From assembly GCA_028697515.1 (NCBI GenBank), contig JAQVEY010000020.1, positions 1 to 13,720 of the forward strand: a stretch of 13,720 bases of DNA, given 5' to 3'. Below are positions 1 through 8,317 of the stretch, piece after piece. Origin of the DNA: Bacteroidales bacterium (GTDB lineage Bacteria; Bacteroidota; Bacteroidia; Bacteroidales; ML635J-15). A program made the position numbers and the translations under genes. The notes under the pieces are model-generated. The model saw only the letters and a list, made by a program, of their open reading frames with translations. It had not been told where the DNA came from and ran no database searches. Numbering within the stretch: position 1 is the first letter of the stretch; every line of letters starts with the position of its first letter.

Positions 1-2603
1 TCAAGCCCGTCAAGAACTGCATGTGTTTCCTGCAATTCTCCTTTCAGTGCGATAAGTTCTGGTTCTGGTTGCATTTCAACGAAATCAAATCTACGTCTCA
101 ATGCCGCATCTAATGCCTCAACACTTCGGTCGGCAGTATTCATTGTGCCAATAATATAAAGATTTGGTGGCACTCCAAACTTATCTTTGCTATACGGCAA
201 AACAACTTCCAATGCTTCCTTTTCTCCGATTCGTTTATCTTCTTCAATCAAAGTTATCAATTCTCCAAAAATCTGAGAGATATTACCTCTGTTAATTTCA
301 TCAATGATTATTATATAGTTTTGCTTTTTACTAATTAAAAGATTTTCATTTTTACTTGACATTATTGATGCTTCAAATTCCTTTAGTGCTTTAAAAACAG
401 CATAATAGTTTGTTACCCATCCAATGTCTGTTCCAACTTCTCTTAATTGCTTAACAATATCTGTAATGTCATCATGGGATTTGAATTTATTGTAAATACG
501 TTCTAATTTATTTTTCGTGATCGTTTCTGTTGAATTGGCAGACTCTCCAATAGTTAAAATGCTTTCATTATCTACTTTCAAAAGCTTTACTCGTGACCTT
601 CTGGATGGGAAATAGTGACTCTCATTTTCTTCCAAATCTGAAGTAATCTCTTTCAACCTTTCAATGAATGCAGAAAACAGGTCATTAAAATTATTAAATA
701 TTCTTGTTGAAATATTTTTGTTAAGTGTTATTTTTTCTGTGCTTTTTATTCTTTCACAGATTTCCTTTAATATTCCAGGAACAACTTTGTAGATTAAAGG
801 TTGTCCATCCTTCTTAGGCTCTATTGGTTTTATTCCTTCAACAAAATCTTCATAACACATGCTTTGATGGAAAGTAGTAAATACAATTTGCCCATCATTT
901 AATAATCTATCATATTCTTTTTTAACCGCTTCACGGGATTGATTCAAATTAAAATCAGGATTAGCAATTTTAACAGCCTTGTTTATTGTATTATATGTTT
1001 TGCCAGTACCGGGAGGACCAAAGAGAATCTGATTTAATTGGAAACTTAAAGTTTGAGTATTCGGTTTCATAATATTAAGAAGCTTTTGATAATACTTTAA
1101 ATCTGGCAAATCTTTTGAAGTGTATACAGTAATATCTGTCAATGTCTTTTGCACCAACATGTGTCCGGCTTCCCATAAACCATTTGTAACCCACTTAACT
1201 TTTCTACAACTAAAGTAATCCTTTCTCTTATCATTGTAAAAGTAGTCAGAGTCAACAATGCCATAGCCAAGTAACTGTTTGGAGCCGCTTTTAACTATGA
1301 CAACATCCCCTACCTTCATGCCGTCTCTAAAATCCAAATTTGCTTTAGTATCATTAGCCTTATTGCTTTTCGGGTTCTCAAAATCTTGAAGAACTTTTAC
1401 TATTTCTTGACTGTTCTTATATTTTTTTAAATCCCCAAGTTCATCCCATCCTAGAGCCATAATTCCTTCATCATAAAACTCCTGCCATTTCAATGCATTT
1501 CTACCAGGCGCATAAAGCCAATATCTAGGATTATTCATAGTCTCAACCATTGATAATATTATATTAAATTCTTCCTCTGTTGCTGTAAAATTTGTTCCTT
1601 GAATGCCTACTTTCAAATCTTTAAGTTTTGGGTTTCTCAAAATTTGTTCTTTTAGAATAGGCTTATTTATTAAATTATGTGATATTTTAATTCCTGATGC
1701 AATTTTGTTTTTGTTTTCTGTTTTCCAAAGATGACTGTCTTTAGAATTTTTTAATTCCCGCGGTTCTGTAGTTATTTCAGCTAATGCATAACACCCCGCA
1801 TTTTTTCCTGAAAGCCAGATTATTACTTTGTCACCAGTTTGTATTCTATCTTTAAAAGTACTAACAGTCCAATCTTCTATCAGATTGTTTTTAAATGCCT
1901 CAACAAAATCAAACACATTGGGATTACCTTGGAAAACCCAATAATTTGGCCCCTTCTGTTTATTTGTCCACATCCATGCATCATGAGAAATTTCGTAGAA
2001 AGGCTTATTTAAATTTTCTTTAATATCACTTAATACTCTCTCATAATCTTTAAGATTTGTTATTTCAACAATAATCCCATTTTCAACCAAATATTGTTTA
2101 TGTTTGTCAATCGGATAAAACACATCTGGATTTAGCCAAAATAATCCTTGAGTAAGTTTTGCAATCTGTATTCCGCTAAAACTCAATACTTTTTTAAAAG
2201 TATCTTCTTTTAATCTGCCTTTAACTGCTTGCTCAGCTAAATCCCAAAGTAAATCAATATCATCTTTTTTGCGTTTCTTTTCAATTTGAAAATATCTCAA
2301 TGCCATAGGCTGAGCAGAAGGAATCCCAGAATAGTCCAAAGGAGCAGCCATCGAAAAATTCACAGTTTTTATAAAATTTTCTAGATATTTTTTTCGTTCA
2401 TCAGTGTGTCTAAATTTTTGGAAAAAAGCAAAAAATGTAAATGGATCCATTACCTCAAGTGGTTTGGCTCCTTCATTATCCTCATCTTTAAGATTACTTT
2501 CTATTCCAATGTTTTGCAAAATTTCACACAATTCTTTTTGCCTATGCCTGTAAGGTAAAAGCCATTTTGCCAATTCTTTATAAAAAACTACCCAATCAAA
2601 CAT
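1..2603 (-). CDS. McrB-like AAA+ ATPase with tandem EVE/PUA-type domains, 3' end cut by window
   Basis: About 867 codons are open from the ATG at 2603 to the window edge with no stop, so the C-terminus is missing. Residues 1-215 form a helical region of the kind I recall in McrB-like ATPases, with the signature FWLNPDVFYPID at 155-166. An EVE-like module follows (NYWVFQGNP from 220, then GDKVIIWLSGKNAG), and a second PUA/EVE-like module starts at RYWLYAPG (360) and ends near 505. The AAA+ domain shows Walker A GPPGTGKT (529-536), an FHQSMCYEDFVEGI block (from 578), Walker B IIIIDE (764-769) followed by INRG, sensor GTMNTADRS (819-827) and the arginine-finger region LRRRF (835-839). These are hallmarks of the McrB branch, the NTP-driven motor that loads the McrC nuclease on modified DNA. 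EVE folds bind modified bases, so the N-terminal half is inferred to be the reader. McrC would be expected just beyond position 1. A role outside restriction cannot be excluded. Confidence 0.88.
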   Translation of the reverse strand, partial: MFDWVVFYKELAKWLLPYRHRQKELCEILQNIGIESNLKDEDNEGAKPLEVMDPFTFFAFFQKFRHTDERKKYLENFIKTVNFSMAAPLDYSGIPSAQPMALRYFQIEKKRKKDDIDLLWDLAEQAVKGRLKEDTFKKVLSFSGIQIAKLTQGLFWLNPDVFYPIDKHKQYLVENGIIVEITNLKDYERVLSDIKENLNKPFYEISHDAWMWTNKQKGPNYWVFQGNPNVFDFVEAFKNNLIEDWTVSTFKDRIQTGDKVIIWLSGKNAGCYALAEITTEPRELKNSKDSHLWKTENKNKIASGIKISHNLINKPILKEQILRNPKLKDLKVGIQGTNFTATEEEFNIILSMVETMNNPRYWLYAPGRNALKWQEFYDEGIMALGWDELGDLKKYKNSQEIVKVLQDFENPKSNKANDTKANLDFRDGMKVGDVVIVKSGSKQLLGYGIVDSDYFYNDKRKDYFSCRKVKWVTNGLWEAGHMLVQKTLTDITVYTSKDLPDLKYYQKLLNIMKPNTQTLSFQLNQILFGPPGTGKTYNTINKAVKIANPDFNLNQSREAVKKEYDRLLNDGQIVFTTFHQSMCYEDFVEGIKPIEPKKDGQPLIYKVVPGILKEICERIKSTEKITLNKNISTRIFNNFNDLFSAFIERLKEITSDLEENESHYFPSRRSRVKLLKVDNESILTIGESANSTETITKNKLERIYNKFKSHDDITDIVKQLREVGTDIGWVTNYYAVFKALKEFEASIMSSKNENLLISKKQNYIIIIDEINRGNISQIFGELITLIEEDKRIGEKEALEVVLPYSKDKFGVPPNLYIIGTMNTADRSVEALDAALRRRFDFVEMQPEPELIALKGELQETHAVLDGL

Positions 2604-2630
2604 GTCTTTTTAGATTAAAAGTTAGTTATA

Positions 2631-2661
2631 CAAAACTAATGATTTTTCTGTATAATTGAAA
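2631..2661 (-). promoter_or_regulatory. Putative Bacteroidota-type promoter of the McrB-like gene
   Basis: On the minus strand TAGTTTTG at 2638-2631 fits the TAnnTTTG -7 box. A 19-base spacer separates it from TTTC at 2661-2658, which matches three of four bases of the TTTG -33 box. The -7 box ends 27 bases before the ATG at 2603, which would give a short leader. No Shine-Dalgarno sequence is visible, as is usual in this phylum. The imperfect -33 box keeps confidence moderate. Confidence 0.42.
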
Positions 2662-2847
2662 ATCAAATTGTTGAACAAAAAGGGGAAACACATATTTTGC
2701 ATTTGATCCTTTCAGAAAATCTTAACCCAAATATTTGCAACATAAAGCTCATAGAAAATTATCAAACATTAAGTGTAATAAATTTTTGAGAGTTGACATT
2801 TTTCAAATCAAGCATAAATCAGTATTCGATGCTCCGTGGGCTGGCCT

Positions 2848-3027
2848 GGCAAAAAGGCGGGAAGAACAGGCGATGAGAGAAAAACAATTAGAATTGTGTC
2901 GAGCCGATATATCGTTCCTAAAACAAATATTTTCAAAGGCAAAGGGTGTTGGCGTTTGTTTTAGGCCAAGGTCGACGAACAATTCTTTTGTTTTGTCTCG
3001 ATGCGGGTCGGGTAGCATTTTTTTGCC
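2848..3027. repeat. Long imperfect inverted repeat (MITE-like or structured RNA element)
   Basis: The left arm (2848-2927) and right arm (2955-3027) are imperfect reverse complements around a 27-base centre. The inner 11 bases are perfect: CCTAAAACAAA (2917-2927) against TTTGTTTTAGG (2955-2965). Further out AGAATTGTGTCGAGCC (2890-2905) matches the reverse complement of 2970-2986, allowing a two-base gap. Next, GCGATGAGAGAAAAAC (from 2869) matches the reverse complement of the segment starting GTTTTGTCTCGATGC (2990-3004), and the outer ends both read GGCAAAAA. The element has higher GC than its surroundings. The mismatches look like an aged hairpin. I recall similar intergenic sequences in Bacteroidota but cannot confirm copy number here. 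Confidence 0.75.
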
Positions 3028-3040
3028 TTGATTTCTTTGG

Positions 3041-3066
3041 TACTTTCTTGATCAAGCAAGAAAGTA
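3041..3066. repeat. Perfect 10-bp hairpin beside the long inverted repeat
   Basis: TACTTTCTTG (3041-3050) and CAAGAAAGTA (3057-3066) are exact reverse complements around the six-base loop ATCAAG. The hairpin lies about 70 bases past the stop of the U32 gene in that gene's reading direction, so it could help end its transcript, but no T-run follows on either strand. Its position directly at the end of the long inverted repeat suggests that it is the terminal part of the same element. Confidence 0.7.
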
Positions 3067-3134
3067 GGCTAATGAATGGCTGATATTACTGTTACGTTTA
3101 TTGCTTATGCAACAGCAATTGAAATTGTTAAAAA

Positions 3135-4412
3135 TCAAGAACTCTGTTCCCTTATCTTCTTTTTCAATTCTTCGGTATCAACTAGTTTGTACATTTTGTC
3201 TCCCCGCCTTACAAGGCTTACAGTTTGCATTGAAAACAATTGTGCCTGTTCAACCTTTTCTACAGGGATGAGGTCTTTACGAAGTTCTTTCACAAATTGC
3301 TGCACAACGCCTGTTGTTGGTCCAAGAAATAAAACCTCTTCGCCTAGGCTTAAATCTTCACCTGTATCAATTCGGAGTTCAGCCACACTATGATTTCCAT
3401 AATAATTTAGCACTTTGCCCAAATATACTTTAGTCTTACTGGCTTTTGAACCGTATTGTTTTGACCATTCCCCAAGTTTTTGTCCGAGATAGTAACCGTT
3501 CCAGAATCCGCGATTAAAGACAGTGGAGAGTTTTTGTACCCAGTTTTCAATTTTTTCAACAGAATAGGTTTCATCCAAAACTGAGTTTATTGCTTCGTTA
3601 TAACATTCAACGACAGTCTTAACGTATTCGGCTGATCTGGCTCTACCTTCAATTTTTAGAACACTTACACCTGCATCAATTATTTTGTCAATAAATCCAA
3701 TTGTGCAAAGGTCTTTAGGCGACATCAGATATTCGTTATCAACCTCAATTTCGGCTCCGGTTTCTTTGTCGGTCAAAATGTACGGACGACGACAATTTTG
3801 CAAGCATGAGCCACGGTTTGCGGAATGATAATATTCATGCAAACTAAGATAACATTTCCCTGATACTGCCATACATAAGGCTCCATGACAAAAAATCTCA
3901 ATTTTAACAAGTTCTCCTGATGGTCCGGTAATATTTCTTTTCTTTATAAGATGAATAATATCCGCCACCTGATCAAGTGTTAGTTCTCGTGCAGTAACTA
4001 TTACATCGCAAAATTGGGAATAGAACTCTACAGCCTCAATATTTGAAATATTAAGCTGAGTTGAAGCATGAACCTCCACATCTTTTTTCCTGGCATATTG
4101 CATTACAGAAATATCCGAAGCAATAACTGCTGTTACTTTTGACTCAGCAGCTGCATCAATAACTTGATGCATTTTATCTAGTTCGTGGTCGTAAATGATT
4201 GTATTAACAGTAAGATAAGTTTTAACTCCAGCTTCGTCACAAATATTTACAATATTTTTGAGGTCTTCGAATGTGAAATTATTTGATGACCGAGCTCTCA
4301 TGTTTAGCTTCTCAATACCGAAGTAAACAGAGTTAGCCCCGGCTTGTATTGCTGCCATCAGAGATTCGTAAGAACCTACCGGAGCCATGAGATCTATGTT
4401 TTTGCGTTGCAT
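3135..4412 (-). CDS. U32 family protein, TrhP-type tRNA hydroxylation enzyme (annotated as peptidase U32)
   Basis: This 425-residue protein belongs to the U32 family, long labelled collagenase-like proteases. Characterised bacterial members (TrhP, RlhA) are now known to hydroxylate RNA pyrimidines using prephenate-derived chemistry and an Fe-S cluster. An N-terminal TIM-barrel-like part runs from LMAPVGSYESL (8-18) through VHASTQLNIS (114-123). The signature region FCHGALCMAVSGKC to RGSCLQNCRRPY (174-211) carries the cysteines expected to hold the cluster, at 180, 187, 203 and 207, with a further Cys at 175. LKIEGR (252-257) is also conserved. Length is near that of single-module TrhP/YrrO rather than the longer RlhA, so 5-hydroxyuridine formation at tRNA position 34 is the best inference. 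Paralogues are common in U32, so no symbol is given. The start at 4412 fits the family N-terminus and a promoter just upstream. Confidence 0.88.
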   Translation of the reverse strand: MQRKNIDLMAPVGSYESLMAAIQAGANSVYFGIEKLNMRARSSNNFTFEDLKNIVNICDEAGVKTYLTVNTIIYDHELDKMHQVIDAAAESKVTAVIASDISVMQYARKKDVEVHASTQLNISNIEAVEFYSQFCDVIVTARELTLDQVADIIHLIKKRNITGPSGELVKIEIFCHGALCMAVSGKCYLSLHEYYHSANRGSCLQNCRRPYILTDKETGAEIEVDNEYLMSPKDLCTIGFIDKIIDAGVSVLKIEGRARSAEYVKTVVECYNEAINSVLDETYSVEKIENWVQKLSTVFNRGFWNGYYLGQKLGEWSKQYGSKASKTKVYLGKVLNYYGNHSVAELRIDTGEDLSLGEEVLFLGPTTGVVQQFVKELRKDLIPVEKVEQAQLFSMQTVSLVRRGDKMYKLVDTEELKKKIREQSS

Positions 4413-4428
4413 GATAGTAATTTGAGGG

Positions 4429-4462
4429 CAAAGTTATGGATTTTTATTTATTTTCGGACAAA
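4429..4462 (-). promoter_or_regulatory. Putative promoter of the U32 gene
   Basis: Minus-strand TAACTTTG (4436-4429) matches TAnnTTTG exactly, and TTTG (4462-4459) lies 22 bases upstream, within the range reported for Bacteroidota but longer than the optimal 19 or so. Transcription would begin only about ten bases before the ATG at 4412, a very short leader. This suggests the U32 gene is not dependent on transcription from lon. Confidence 0.5.
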
Positions 4463-4533
4463 GAGTTGGGTGAAATCACGAAACCCAATAAGTTAGCAGA
4501 ATTAAAACAGTCGAAAATAATTATGAACAAGAC

Positions 4534-6984
4534 TTAGTCGAACTTCCTTGCATTTTTAACTTTCTGTTTCAGCAGAGCTATTTCTAGCACATCTGATATT
4601 GTTGACACATAATGAAATGTAAGACCTTTAATGTAAATGTCTTTGATTTCGGAAATATCTTTTTTGTTTTCTTTCGAGAGGATAATTTCTTTAATTCCGG
4701 CACGTTTTGCTGCAAGAATTTTTTCTTTTATCCCACCAACCGGTAAAACCTTACCTCGCAAGGTGATTTCGCCTGTCATTGCAATATTCTTTTTGACTTT
4801 TCTCTGAGTGAGGGCTGAGGCTATTGCAGTTGCCATAGTTATCCCTGCTGAAGGACCATCTTTAGGAATAGCTCCTTCGGGCACATGCAGATGTATATTC
4901 CATGATTCAAATATTTTACTATCAATAGAGAGATTATCAGAATGAGACTTAATATACTCAAGAGCAATAGTTGCAGATTCTTTCATTACGTCGCCAAGAT
5001 TTCCAGTAATGGTTAAGTTTCCTTTGCCACGACTTAAGCTGGTTTCGATGTACAAAATATCGCCACCAACAGCAGTCCATGCAAGACCGGTTACAACACC
5101 TGCAATTTCATCATCATGATATTCTTCTTTAAGAAATATATCTTGGCCTAAATAATTATTAATATCTTCCGCTTTGATTATTGCAGGTAAATCTTCACCT
5201 AGTCCTACTTTTTTTGCAATCTGGCGAATTAGTTTTGCGATATTCTTATCAAGACCTCTTACTCCTGATTCTCTCGTAAAAGCTTCTATTACTTTAGTAA
5301 TTGCTTTATCATCTATTTTAAGTTTAATGTTTTTAAGTCCGTGATTTTCAAGTTGCTTGGGTATAAGATGTCTTTTAGCAATCTGAAGCTTTTCTTCAAC
5401 AATATATCCACTAATATCAATCATTTCCATTCTATCTCTAAGGGCAGGGTTAATTGAGGCTATATTATTTGCAGTAGCAATAAACATTACTTTTGACAAG
5501 TCATATTCAATTTCAAGAAAATTGTCATGAAATTCATAGTTTTGTTCCGGATCGAGAACTTCGAGCAAGGCTGAAGATGGATCTCCATGAAAGTCATTTC
5601 CTACTTTATCAATTTCATCTAAAACAAAAACAGGGTTTGATGACTTAGATTTCTTTATGTTTTGTATAATTCGTCCTGGCATTGCTCCAATATATGTCTT
5701 ACGATGCCCACGTATTTCGGATTCGTCGTGCAAACCTCCTAATGACATCCTGACGTATTTTCTTTCCAAAGCTCTGGCAATGCTTTTACCCAACGAGGTT
5801 TTACCTACACCCGGAGGTCCATATAAGCAAAGAATAGGAGCTTTTAAATCTCCTTTTAGTTTCAGTACAGCAAGATGTTCTAATATTCTTTCCTTTACTA
5901 TATCCAATCCAAAATGATCTTCATTAAGTATTTTCTCAGCTCTTTTAAGATTAAAATTATCAGTTGTATATTCTCCCCAAGGCAAATCGAGTAGGGTATG
6001 AAGATAATTCAGTTGAACAGAAAATTCCGCTGAAGCAACGTTGAGATGTTGTAGTTTATGTAATTCTTTTTCAAAATGTTTTGCAATTTCTTTTGTCCAT
6101 TTCTTTTCTTTGGCTTTTGTTTCGAGTTCTTTTATCTCCTGTTCTGCAGGTCCTCCACCCAATTCCTGCTGAATGGTTTTCATCTGTTGATGAAGCAAAT
6201 ATTCTTTTTGTTGTTTGTCAAGTTCTTTTTTTACTTTTATTTGTATTTCGTTTTTCAATTCGAGCATTTGAACCTGATTTGTGAGAATTCCAAGCAGTTT
6301 TTCAGCTCTTACATATATTTCATCAATTTCCAGCAAAGATTGTTTTTCTATTGGATCAATATCTGAATTAGAGCAAATGAAATTAATCAAGAATGAAGAA
6401 TTATCAATGTTTTTAATTGCAAATGAGACTTCGTGAGGTATGGTAGCACTAAGCTTGACAATCTTTAGAGATAAATCTTTCAATGAAGAAACTATAGCTT
6501 GAAAATTTCTGTCTTTATTGTCAGCATTTATTTCCGGAAAATAGTTTACAGTGGCAATATAATATGGGTCTTCAGATATGAATTGATTAATTTTGAAGCG
6601 TCTTTTACCTTGAATTATTACAGAGATAGTATCATCAGGCATCTCTATAACTTTCAAAATTTCGGCCACAGTACCAATGTTGAATACATCCTCGGGTTGA
6701 GGATCTTCAACTTCAGCAGCTTTTTGTGACACGGCACCAAAATATTTTGTGGTCTTATTAATATCCTTTATTAGTTTAAAAGACTTGCTTCGACCTATCG
6801 TTAATGGAATTACAACTCCGGGAAAAAGAACAGTATTTCTTAATGGTAAAATAGGAAGGCTTTCCGGATATATTTTTAAATTGTTATCTTCGAAAGAGTC
6901 TGCGACTATTGGGATTATATCAGAATTTGCTTCTTCATTTCCCAAAATCATTTTTAAAAAGTTAAGGTCTGTATTTTTAGTCAT
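4534..6984 (-). CDS. lon: ATP-dependent serine protease Lon (LonA)
   Basis: Cytosolic homohexameric AAA+ protease that unfolds and degrades damaged and short-lived regulatory proteins. The 816-residue length and full domain set are normal for LonA. The N-terminal substrate-binding LON domain spans about 43-235 ([19 protein letters not shown]), followed by a coiled linker with [17 protein letters not shown] (260-276). The AAA+ module has Walker A GPPGVGKT (389-396), Walker B FVLDEIDK (453-460), sensor TANN (504-507) and ALRDRME (514-520). The S16 protease domain has the nucleophile Ser712 in KDGPSAG and the partner Lys755 in GGIKEK, with the same 43-residue spacing as E. coli Ser679/Lys722. 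All catalytic positions are intact. It stands alone between a GlmU-like gene, with a hairpin between them, and the U32 gene. No convincing TTTG/TAnnTTTG promoter or heat-shock operator is visible upstream, so its promoter remains unassigned. Confidence 0.98.
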   Translation of the reverse strand: MTKNTDLNFLKMILGNEEANSDIIPIVADSFEDNNLKIYPESLPILPLRNTVLFPGVVIPLTIGRSKSFKLIKDINKTTKYFGAVSQKAAEVEDPQPEDVFNIGTVAEILKVIEMPDDTISVIIQGKRRFKINQFISEDPYYIATVNYFPEINADNKDRNFQAIVSSLKDLSLKIVKLSATIPHEVSFAIKNIDNSSFLINFICSNSDIDPIEKQSLLEIDEIYVRAEKLLGILTNQVQMLELKNEIQIKVKKELDKQQKEYLLHQQMKTIQQELGGGPAEQEIKELETKAKEKKWTKEIAKHFEKELHKLQHLNVASAEFSVQLNYLHTLLDLPWGEYTTDNFNLKRAEKILNEDHFGLDIVKERILEHLAVLKLKGDLKAPILCLYGPPGVGKTSLGKSIARALERKYVRMSLGGLHDESEIRGHRKTYIGAMPGRIIQNIKKSKSSNPVFVLDEIDKVGNDFHGDPSSALLEVLDPEQNYEFHDNFLEIEYDLSKVMFIATANNIASINPALRDRMEMIDISGYIVEEKLQIAKRHLIPKQLENHGLKNIKLKIDDKAITKVIEAFTRESGVRGLDKNIAKLIRQIAKKVGLGEDLPAIIKAEDINNYLGQDIFLKEEYHDDEIAGVVTGLAWTAVGGDILYIETSLSRGKGNLTITGNLGDVMKESATIALEYIKSHSDNLSIDSKIFESWNIHLHVPEGAIPKDGPSAGITMATAIASALTQRKVKKNIAMTGEITLRGKVLPVGGIKEKILAAKRAGIKEIILSKENKKDISEIKDIYIKGLTFHYVSTISDVLEIALLKQKVKNARKFD

Positions 6985-7010
6985 AAATCTGTCAATCTGT
7001 CATTAAATCA

Positions 7011-7048
7011 TTTAAAAATTAAAGAATATAGGTATTTGCAATACCTAT
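7011..7048 (-). terminator. Terminator-like hairpin after the GlmU-like gene
   Basis: ATAGGTATT (7028-7036) and AATACCTAT (7040-7048) form a perfect 9-bp stem with a three-base loop. Read on the minus strand, the stem is followed by the T-rich run ATTCTTTAATTTTT (7027-7014). It starts about 30 bases past the stop of the GlmU-like gene and ends before the lon start, as expected of an intrinsic terminator. The stem is AT-rich and the T-run is interrupted, so termination may be partial. Confidence 0.55.
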
Positions 7049-7078
7049 GCCAGCTAAACATAAAATATTGATTATTGT

Positions 7079-8242
7079 TTAGAAATTACGATATTTTGTT
7101 GTTGCTTCAAATATATATGCATAGATGGTTTTATCTAATTCTGTCAAACTAATGTTTCTTCTTTCCATCACTTTTGTCATGACTTCAAAAGCTGTTTCAA
7201 TTTTGTAAGTTGTTAGTCCGCTATGTCCTCCCCACGAAAATGAAGGGATGAAATTTCGAGGGAATCCTGCTCCAAAGATATTTGCGGATACGCCAATTAC
7301 TGTTCCGGTATTGAACATAGTATTTATTCCGCATTTGGAATGGTCACCCATAATTAAACCACAGAATTGCAGGCCTGTATTTTCAAATCTTTCCTTTTCA
7401 TAGTTCCAGAGTTTTACAATTGCATAGTTGTTTTTAAGATTTGAGTTATTGCTGTCAGCTCCTAAATTGCACCATTCGCCTATAACAGCCTGACCCAAAA
7501 ATCCGTCATGGGCTTTATTTGAATAGGCAAAGAAAACAGAATTGTTAATTTCGCCACCGACCTTACAATACGGTCCTATAGTGGTCGGGCCATATATTTT
7601 GGCTCCCATCTTAATTTCAGCATTTTCGCATATTGCAAAAGGTCCTCTAATGTGTGAACCTTCCATTATTTTGGAATTATTTGCAATATAAACCGGTCCG
7701 TCCGAAGTATTAATTGTGACGCATTCAACAAAGCAATTATCACCAACAAATACAGGATGTTCCCCGAAGACAGTGTTTGTTTTGCTCAAAGAAGCGGATT
7801 TTCGTCCTTTTGTTAGAAGTTTAAAATCATCTTCAATACAAATCCCGTTAAGCGTAAATAAGTCTGTATTGTTATTAATTATTTTTAGGTCTGATTTATA
7901 GTCCACCGTTTTGTCCGGAATTGTATTGATGTTTGAGTCAGTATTATATGCAAGGAGTATGTTGTTTTTAATCAATTTTGAATTCTTCAAAGACAAAATA
8001 CTCTTCACAAATTCTCTATTTGGTATTACTGCCGAGTATATAATTGTATTCGATTTCTCGATTTTGAGTTCATATTTGGCTTGCAAATATTCTTCGGTTT
8101 TAATATAAATATTTGAGTCTAAATAGTTTTCCCACTTTTCTTTAATCGTCAAAATACCAACTCTAAAATCTGCTATTGAGCGGGTATAGCTTAAAGGCAG
8201 AAATTTTTTATGATTGCTTAAATCAGAGAGAATTATATTCAT
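7079..8242 (-). CDS. GlmU family protein: putative sugar nucleotidyltransferase / hexapeptide acyltransferase
   Basis: This 387-residue protein resembles the GlmU family of Bacteroidota, proposed to make UDP-N-acetylglucosamine from glucosamine-1-phosphate for peptidoglycan and LPS. The N-terminal part (1 to about 140) opens with MNIILSDLSN and PLSYTRSIADFRVGI. It sits where the uridylyltransferase domain should be but lacks the textbook LxAGxGTRM loop. From about 155 a left-handed beta-helix follows, with hexapeptide-like turns (VFVGDNC, VYIANNSKI, AEIKMGAKIYGPTTIGPYC) and the conserved block NKAHDGFLGQAVIGEWCNLG (242-261), where His245 is a candidate catalytic base. The C-terminal region carries IPSFSWGG (332-339). 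The gene lies between an intrinsic terminator only about 28 bases upstream and a second hairpin downstream, so it appears to be monocistronic. Family assignment is firm; the exact substrate is inferred. Confidence 0.85.
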   Translation of the reverse strand: MNIILSDLSNHKKFLPLSYTRSIADFRVGILTIKEKWENYLDSNIYIKTEEYLQAKYELKIEKSNTIIYSAVIPNREFVKSILSLKNSKLIKNNILLAYNTDSNINTIPDKTVDYKSDLKIINNNTDLFTLNGICIEDDFKLLTKGRKSASLSKTNTVFGEHPVFVGDNCFVECVTINTSDGPVYIANNSKIMEGSHIRGPFAICENAEIKMGAKIYGPTTIGPYCKVGGEINNSVFFAYSNKAHDGFLGQAVIGEWCNLGADSNNSNLKNNYAIVKLWNYEKERFENTGLQFCGLIMGDHSKCGINTMFNTGTVIGVSANIFGAGFPRNFIPSFSWGGHSGLTTYKIETAFEVMTKVMERRNISLTELDKTIYAYIFEATTKYRNF

Positions 8243-8269
8243 AGCTTAAATTTTGAATTATGTAAAGAT

Positions 8270-8296
8270 AAAAAAAGCCCCGTAAAAACGAGGCTT
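8270..8296 (-). terminator. Intrinsic terminator of the L31 gene
   Basis: On the minus strand AAGCCTCGT (8296-8288) pairs with ACGGGGCTT (8283-8275) around a TTTT loop, with one G-U pair, and is followed at once by a run of T from 8276 to 8271. It lies about 20 bases beyond the L31 stop. This is the clearest rho-independent terminator in the window. Confidence 0.9.
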
Positions 8297-8317
8297 GAAA
8301 ATATATTTATTTTTATC

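Larger units (their letters stand above)
2604..3134. other. Gene-free stretch with inverted-repeat element
   Basis: These 531 bases lie between the U32 gene stop and the McrB-like gene start. The part next to McrB (2604-2830) is AT-rich and holds the putative promoter and a short palindrome CAAATATTTG (2728-2737). The part from about 2830 to 3068 is visibly richer in GC and is almost entirely made of a long inverted repeat plus a compact perfect hairpin, listed separately. Open frames exist on both strands here, but they are explained by the repeat and have no family resemblance or convincing start context, so I call no gene. Confidence 0.7.

Noticed and set aside
2735..3031. 98-codon plus-strand open frame and its minus-strand counterpart at 2803-3018
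   Set aside because: Both lie on the long inverted repeat, have no recognisable domain and no convincing start context. The open frames follow from the repeat's composition and self-complementarity, so I treat them as non-coding.
3076..3393. Plus-strand open frame overlapping the end of the U32 gene
   Set aside because: It is antisense to a clearly conserved protein and has no family resemblance.
4466..4488. Hairpin TTGGGT/ACCCAA between lon and the U32 gene as a lon terminator
   Set aside because: The stem is six base pairs with an eleven-base loop and no T-run follows on the minus strand, so it is too weak to call.
5657..7006. Several plus-strand open frames opposite lon
   Set aside because: They are shadows of the minus-strand Lon codons. 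The Lon frame is intact with all catalytic motifs.
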